Part shown: piece after piece, positions 58,111-64,000 of the stretch
Position numbering within the stretch: position 1 is the stretch's first letter
How the letters are laid out: each line of letters begins with the position of its first letter
Assembly (NCBI GenBank): GCA_965644295.1
Contig: CBFFRP010000199.1
Location: forward strand, 372,001 to 436,000
Origin: Paraphysomonas bandaiensis
Taxonomy: Eukaryota; Chrysophyceae
Length of the DNA: 64,000 nt
Direction of reading: 5' to 3'
Made by a program: the position numbers and the translations under genes
Notes under the pieces: model-generated
Seen by the model: the letters and a program-made list of their open reading frames with translations, nothing else
Told to the model about the DNA's origin: nothing
The model's database searches: none

Positions 58111-59534
58111 TCAGTCATCAAAATAAAATTCATTTGATAATGAAGATTTCTTGTGTATTCCCTGCTCTCCTTCAGTTTCATCCATGTCTTGTCGAATACT
58201 GTGCAAGTGTTTAAAGCATTTCAAATATAACCACACAATTATACACACCTATTAATGATAGACAAAAGTTGCTCATATAAATTCACCAATGCCACCCTCG
58301 TTGTACTTACCACGCCGTACTGCTGATTAATACTGCATACAAGAGTTTATATTTTCAGCCACAACAACTAATATATCCCATAGTGCACCTTGAAAGTTGA
58401 AAAGAAAGCTTCCCTAAAAATGATTCAAGATTTCTCCAGAGAGCTACTTCGCTTGCAGCGTCTTTGACCTCACCCAGTGCGCTCACCACAGAGTGTCCAA
58501 TATACCTATATATGACAGGCGCATAAAATTAAAACGCACTCCAGTGTCACGAAGGGTTAGTGTACCTGACTAAATCCCCTTGTGAACTGCGGCGAGTAGC
58601 GGTCTGGCAAAGGACCAATATTGTGACTAGGGAAGTAATCCACCCGGGGACTAGAGGAATCACTTTCGCAAGAGCCCAACCCATGTATCCCCCTGCTATT
58701 GACACACCAGCTAGACTCTGCACCATATCAAAAGGAGGATCAGCTGGAACATCTCGTCGGTATCTACGAAACAGATATCAATGTATATACAGCACTAGCA
58801 TGCTCATAACACGCACGTCCAAGGATTTTCAACAGGAGGGAAAGGGTGGCGTCGGCGCACAGCGAAAGCAGCCGTCACCTATTATGTAAAGGAATTATAT
58901 TATAAATGATTAAAACCATATCAGACACACATATTGAAATAGTTTTGGGGCAAATGTTGATTGACGAATGCGCTGAAGAAGAAGAATAGCCATTACACCA
59001 AGCGACCGAGATACGCTAGCAAATTCTCCTGATCCAAAGCAACTCATTCCAAATAGCGAGGACAACACTGCCACAAGAGTTCCAGATGGCTTGGAGAAAA
59101 AAAACTAAATATATGAATAAGCTTATCCTTTATACATGATATTTATTACCGAAAGAAAGAACGAAGTAATTACGCTGCCTGACAAAGCAGATGCAAAAGA
59201 AACGAGTGCCCTAGATTTCATCGAGCTTGAATAGTCGTCTACAATATCCGACAAGTATATACTCTCATCATCACTACTCACTATAATATTTAATTGATCA
59301 GGCCAAGATATTACAGAGAAACGGAAGTCTTTACGTACACTTGTTGGTCTTGTCGAATGGAGTGTTTACGCGATCCATATTTCTGCTGCTATACTTGCTT
59401 CCGTGCAAATGATTTCGAGTAAATTTGTTAGGCTTTCTTTGAGGAGGAAAGTTCATGCTGTGAGAGCGAATGGGTCGAACCGACGAAACATTTCGGCAAA
59501 GCACTGCAGCTAATAGCACTATGCTGAGCTTCAT
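58111..59534 (-). CDS. Multipass membrane protein with possible bipartite plastid leader
   Basis: Eight exons on the minus strand (59534-59339, 59280-59150, 59104-58931, 58878-58817, 58763-58566, 58505-58389, 58332-58311, 58248-58111) give 345 residues. All phases agree, including a 22-nt microexon. It starts with a signal peptide (KLSIVLLAAVLCRNVSS) and a basic stretch rich in Arg, Asn and Ser, consistent with a signal-plus-transit leader. Then come membrane helices (LVSFASALSGSVITSFFLSF; GTLVAVLSSLFGMSCFG; VSRSLGVMAILLL; AGVSIAGGYMGWALAKVIP; WITSLVTILVLCQ), an amphipathic stretch after RRSSQGDLVRYIGHSVVSAL and a charged tail. I recall similar uncharacterised proteins in photosynthetic stramenopiles, but name none. 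No enzyme motif is visible; a plastid-envelope or thylakoid role is inferred only from the leader. Confidence 0.7.
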
Positions 59535-60108
59535 GCCAGTAAATTCACAATATGTATATGCAAAGCCACTAAGAGAGTGATATATGCAGCCAGATATATG
59601 TACGAATCGCGTTTATTGTGTAGCCCTTGCTGAAAGCAATAACAATCACACTTATGGCAATTGCAATGAGCTTGCAGGAAGGAGTCTGTGTCACGGACGT
59701 TAAGAGGGATTTCAAAGTCTGGACAGAGGTCTGGTATACAGTGAACTACCTCCGTATAAGGTAGTTCTGAGTGAGACACAGCGTACTGCTGTATTTATCA
59801 TAGGCATACTATGGCATACAGTAGGTACACTTCGTACATACAGCAGACAGCAGGCTGTACTCCTGCACATATATGTATATAACGGCTGGTACGGTACCAC
59901 ATAGCGGCTTCTTTCACTTCAAACTTCAGCTTCGAAGTTCGAGTAAGTGATTTCTCATTACTGAGCGGCACAGTGCAGTGCAGTGCAGTGCGTGGTGTGT
60001 TAGTGATATGTACCTATAGAGGTATACATCTATAGAGCTATAGACATATATATATATACTGTGAGTGCGAGTTGAGGGCTGCCTATCCACATCCACACAG
60101 CACACAAC
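59535..60108. promoter_or_regulatory. Divergent promoter of membrane protein and ankyrin/FN3 genes
   Basis: No coding. Contains a ggtatac box at 60021 and a (ta)n run before the plus-strand start. Confidence 0.35.
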
Positions 60109-63100
60109 ATGATGAGATTAAGGTCTCGTGATAGAGGCCGAGGGGCTGCTGTTAACCCGAAGAGAATGATAATAAAGATAACCTCGAAGACCATATCAGT
60201 CCGGTACACAGACATGCAGGTGCACTCTCTGTATTAACACTGTACCACAGGAATGAACCGTCTCGTCACGGCCTGATAGTGTGTCAGCTCCAGCAGGACT
60301 TTATCGTACAGGTTGTGGACGACTGTGAGGTCGATGAAATCAAGTGGCTTAAGATTAACTCTGGATGGATATGTAGCCGTGATTCGAATGGCTCATTGTG
60401 CTACACAGGTTACGATATTTCATATGCAACATAGTACACGTGTGCTAATATACATATGTGCGCATCGCAGCTTCTCATGAGGTTGAGGCGAATAAGTTTT
60501 GGGCGGGTGAAAATGTGAACCGAAGGCGCGTGGCATCAGCGATATCACAGGTCCGATTGAAGTGATACGTTATTGTGTACGTGATATATTGTGTGTGTTG
60601 CCAGTTACTCGCTAAAGGACATAGCCTGACTAATGCAAGACGTGTGAGCAATTTGCTGTTCAAGCAATCCAACCAGTATGTCAAAAACTTGAAGCCTCTC
60701 ACGAATTTACCAGATGTAAGCATTGAGGACTTGGTAATAGCACTATCTACATCCACAGGATTGAAAGCCGTGGAGATATTCGAGTTCATGAAAGTTGCTG
60801 CTTCACAGCAGTCAGACCCGCCAAAATCTTTGATTGAAATGGCGACTCAGGTAAATGACACTATTAACCTCCGGCCTTCTCTTTGGGTTCAAAATGATCT
60901 CGGAGTTCTGGACACTGTCGACGTGGTGATGAAGAATGACATCTTTGTGATGGCGTGTGCCCGGAATGACACGAAAAAATTCGACGAATGTCTTGCTAAA
61001 GGCCAGGAATTGGCTGCTATTCACTCGGACCTGAAATATACGGGCTTGCATGCAGCTGCAGATTTTGGGGCAATTGACATTGTTAGGCGGCTGCTGTCTA
61101 CTGGAATATCTCCCAACGTTCGAGACGCTCGACACGGCCGTACCGCTCTTCACTTTGCGGCACAGAGTGGCCGTTGTGAAATTGCTGTTTTATTGCTTGA
61201 GAAAGGAGCAGACAGGTCTTTGACATGTTTCTCTGGTCTGTTACCATGCGAAATTGCAGATGACCAAGGACATGCTGAATGTCGTGAAATACTCAAGCAA
61301 GTACCTCCGGAGATTCAGTACGGACAGGTTATCAATTGCACGGATACAACAATCACTCTCGAATGGGCGCCGCCTGTTACGATTCCGCATCTTCACGCAA
61401 AAATCGACGAGTTCATGGTTATTCATGAGCCGATCGACCCCAAACACGGACCAGCACAGAGATTTACGACGAAAGAAAGAACCCTAACTGTCCGAAACCT
61501 GTCTGCATCCACTGGACATGGATTTGTTATACTGAGTCATTCAGTGTCTGGATGGTCCAAAGCTTCAGTGAAGCTTATTCACTTTACCCTTCCGTCTGCC
61601 CCAAGCAAACCTGCACAAGTGGAACTGCTCAAGGTAATTCACTGCTCATCGCTGCTGCCGTGTGTATGCGATAATTGGAGGGTTCTTTGAACTTCAGATT
61701 TTTGTGATTTTCGAAATGTATACGGATCTCATATGTATTACAGGTGACGAAGAATGGTATATTGATAGCATGGCAACCCCCGGAGTATGAAAATGGCGGC
61801 CCCATAGATCTGTATCAGATCGAGATGACAGACAAAGATATGATAGTTGCGGATTATTCTGGAACAGACTCAGATGATGATGAGTCGAGACAAACAGAAG
61901 ATGATAGTCGTAATGCACCTCCCGCGTTTTTGAAAGATGGACGGTGTGATCGATCGGATTCTTCGTCGTCATTGCAGTCAACATTCTCCACGTCCAACAT
62001 CTACACACCCAGTGGCGAAGTGTTGCCGCGAACACTGACGTTTGAATGTGATGATGAATCGGTTGGTGGTGGAAAAAGAGGGGATGGTAGCAAGTGGCAT
62101 AGACTGATTAAGCACAGAGACATATCTAATTTAAGCAAATATGTTATGGGATTAGAGACTTATCGGAACTACTACTTTCGATGCAGTTGTAGAAACGAAT
62201 TCGGATGGAGCCCGTGGGGTGAATGGATTGGCCCTTTCACTCCGCAAGAGGGTGTGAGAGTAAGGCAGTTTGGTGATACATGGATTCGCCTAGGATGGGT
62301 GGAACCTCGTCTCGGGCAGCACCGATCTGTAGACCAGTATGAAGTGCAGATGGCAATGCCTTCTGGTCCCATGACTTCTTCAGTTAGTGTGTACGAATCT
62401 AAAGCCACTCGAAAAAATACGAAAGCTGCAAAGTTTGAATTCACAACTATAGAGACAGAGTGCCCCGAGTCTGAAATGGTAGTTCGAGACCTTAAACCTG
62501 GAAAGAAGTATCAGTTCAGAGTTCGTCCAATGATTAGCGGGGAGTGGGTAGATTGGGATCTGTGTGTCGTCTCAGATGTAATCACAATGCCTTCAACAGC
62601 GCCTGATGTACCCCGCAATTGCCGAATAATGAGGCGTATTGTGGATGCGGACGAAGAAAGTAAGCCTGCCTTTACTAAAGATGTTATCGCAGAAGATACA
62701 CAGAGTAGCATGTCTGTACGTGAGGAGTCTGATACTAAAACTGAGGACGAAGATGATAGTGCCAGTGATGCATCGGGTCCTGCTTCTTCTGGGACTTGTA
62801 ATGGTCAACAGGAAGGAAAATCTGACCAAGCATCCGCAGTATCGATGGAATCTGAGATTGAGGATATTCATGCATATTTGGCTGATCAAAATACGGAGCT
62901 CGCTGTTACACATAACAGCATCGATATTGAATGGGTTAACGGAGTTCCGAATGGCTCTGCAATACAAGAGTGCGAAGTACAGTGTTGCAAAGTAAGAGAG
63001 TACATGGTGGATGACCTAGACAAGGCAAAGTTTGCAGCTGGCCGTGAGGAATCATTCGATGAAATCGTGTATGGTACCCATCAAGACAGAGCTCTGAATT

Positions 63101-63645
63101 GGGAGAACATTACTAAAAAGGGTATATTTTTGAGTGCGCAATCTTTCCGTGCGATGGGGTTAATATCTGGTGCCTCATATACCTTCCGCGTTCGACAGAG
63201 GAATGACGTTCATTGGTCATCCTATAGTAGAGCCACAAACCTAGTGACGACTCTAATCGCTTCTCCACCACTTGCTCCTGAAATTATAATGATTAGCTCT
63301 TCCCATGTGGTAGCACAATGGCGAACTCACCCAGATGCAACATTTGCGTTCAGTGCATTGCAATATGATGTCCGAATTGCCCGTTGGGAGTCCGAGGGAT
63401 CTTCCGCTGAAACAGTAGCACGGAATCCGCTGAAGGATGATAATGACTTAGCATGGAAAAAAGCCGACGTCCGGCAGTGCAAACATGAAAATAAAGGTTT
63501 AGATTTACATCATACCGACAGAGTAATAGTAGATGAACTTACTCCTATGACGTCATATGTCCTTAAAGTCAGGATTCTGACTGTTGCGGGGTGGACTACA
63601 TGGAGCGGGACCAGTATCCCGTTCCGGACTCTCAGTTTACCATAA
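60109..63645 (+). CDS. SH3-like / ankyrin / fibronectin-III multidomain protein
   Basis: Five exons (60109-60203, 60251-60408, 60471-60550, 60605-61633, 61744-63645) give 1087 residues. The first intron's donor gtacac is needed to keep frame. Residues about 30-85 look like a bacterial-type SH3 domain (RNEPSRHGLIVCQLQQDF, then WLKINSGWICSR). A helical region follows. Ankyrin repeats lie at about 220-340 (KYTGLHAAADFGAIDIVRRL and GRTALHFAAQSGRCEIAVLL). From about 346 several fibronectin-III units follow (TITLEWAPPVT; GILIAWQPPEYENGGPID; YYFRCSCRNEFGWSPWGEW; YQFRVRPMISGEWVDWD; YTFRVRQRNDVHWSSYS; YVLKVRILTVAGWTTWS), each ending with the G.W.W/S.S motif. Acidic Ser-rich insertions separate units. 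No signal peptide or membrane segment is seen, so it is likely cytosolic and acts as a scaffold. Function unknown. Confidence 0.85.
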
Positions 63646-63851
63646 GTTGTGTTGATACTATAATATTTATATTATAATCGCATTCCGATACGTGCTCGTT
63701 GATTGGACAGCAATATTTTTTTGGTACCTGGTAAAAATATGTTCAATTCATATGTTGACTTCTTTTACATATCCTAGTCGAGGCAGTTTTGCTTTACTAT
63801 TTTACCTAGTATGGACGTAGCTTGTGCAATACACAAGGTGTTATTATTCGT
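63646..63851. other. Ankyrin/FN3 3' flank
   Basis: AT-rich, no feature. Confidence 0.3.
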
Positions 63852-63960
63852 CAGGGCTGCGTATCAAGTAATTAATTCCAATTAATAGCAATAATTGAAA
63901 TTGGGACAGCAAATCATAATTGCAATTATAATTGACAACAGTTTGATTCAATTAATTTAT
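63852..63960. mobile_element. hAT-type family 1, end-truncated copy
   Basis: Starts CAGGGCTGCGTATCAAGTAA and has the internal gaaattgggacagcaa and tcataattgcaattataatt segments of the family. The right terminus is absent where a family B-like sequence begins. Confidence 0.7.
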
Positions 63961-63966
63961 AGTAGT

Positions 63967-64000
63967 ATATGTCTGTTTATTTATCAATAGGCGTTTAATA
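63967..64000 (+). repeat. Interspersed repeat family B start, cut by the window edge
   Basis: tatgtctgtttatttatca then AATAGGCGTTTAATA matches the 5' blocks of copies at 10439 and 48767. Confidence 0.5.

Noticed and set aside
57800-58126. 108-codon frame as a gene
   Set aside because: AT-rich, Asn/Ile-rich, partly antisense to the last exon of the membrane protein; no motif.

Overview
This is a gene-dense nuclear window from a eukaryote, very probably a protist. Its hallmarks are many short GT-AG introns (about 40-65 nt, many with in-frame stops), eukaryote-only families (NOC3, RPB6, syntaxin 18, UBE2W, a KDM4-type demethylase, a PB1-MAP3K) and AT-rich intergenic DNA with TIR transposons and ATGT microsatellites. 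Several traits lean towards an alga with a complex plastid, perhaps stramenopile-like. These are an EF-hand-like protein fused to a two-component receiver, a plant-type CASTOR/POLLUX channel, a VIT/CCC1 transporter, prolyl 4-hydroxylases and two proteins with a signal peptide followed by a basic Ser/Thr-rich stretch. The lineage is inference. I assembled the gene models by reading splice sites and checking codon phase across each junction.

Layout. 0.1-1.3 kb: PIF/Harbinger transposase relic. 1.6-6.5 kb: rhomboid (+), syntaxin-18-like SNARE (-), SMYD-like SET protein (+). 8-9.1 kb: a PH domain fused to a TNFAIP8/TIPE-like domain. 9.7-10.7 kb: a hAT-like element and another repeat. 11.7-13.9 kb: NOC3. 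14.6-15.4 kb: a foldback element. 15.8-17.6 kb: EF-hand/receiver protein. 19.1-20.1 kb: UBE2W-like E2 with a leader. 20.2-21.5 kb: TSD-flanked hAT-type element. 21.6-22.7 kb: secretory methyltransferase. 22.7-23.9 kb: huge ATGT microsatellite interrupted by a MITE. 24.2-28.9 kb: PB1-MAP3K-WD40. 30.3-32.9 kb: CASTOR/POLLUX channel. 33.4-34.5 kb: SDR. 35.4-36.4 kb: VIT1/CCC1. 37.0-38.8 kb: unknown protein. 40.6-42.8 kb: KDM4-type JmjC/PHD protein, divergent from RPB6 at 43.2 kb. 45.4-56.7 kb: secretory-pathway enzymes, namely a JmjC/cupin protein, a GT90 glycosyltransferase, two head-to-head prolyl 4-hydroxylases and a sulfotransferase. 58.1-59.5 kb: multipass protein with a possible bipartite leader. 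60.1-63.6 kb: SH3-like/ankyrin/FN3 protein.

Together the genes cover housekeeping (transcription, ribosome assembly, ER trafficking, chromatin) and signalling (MAP3K, receiver, PH-TIPE), plus a notable concentration of enzymes that would modify secreted proteins or glycans. The most striking signals are the inverted P4H pair, whose catalytic halves look homogenised except in the probable substrate loop; VHL-beta-like modules fused to those P4Hs; unusual fusions (PH-TIPE, PB1-kinase-WD40, EF-hand-receiver); an E2 with a secretory-type leader; and a recurrent CGGTATACCG-like promoter motif. No CRISPR array, tRNA or rRNA was seen.
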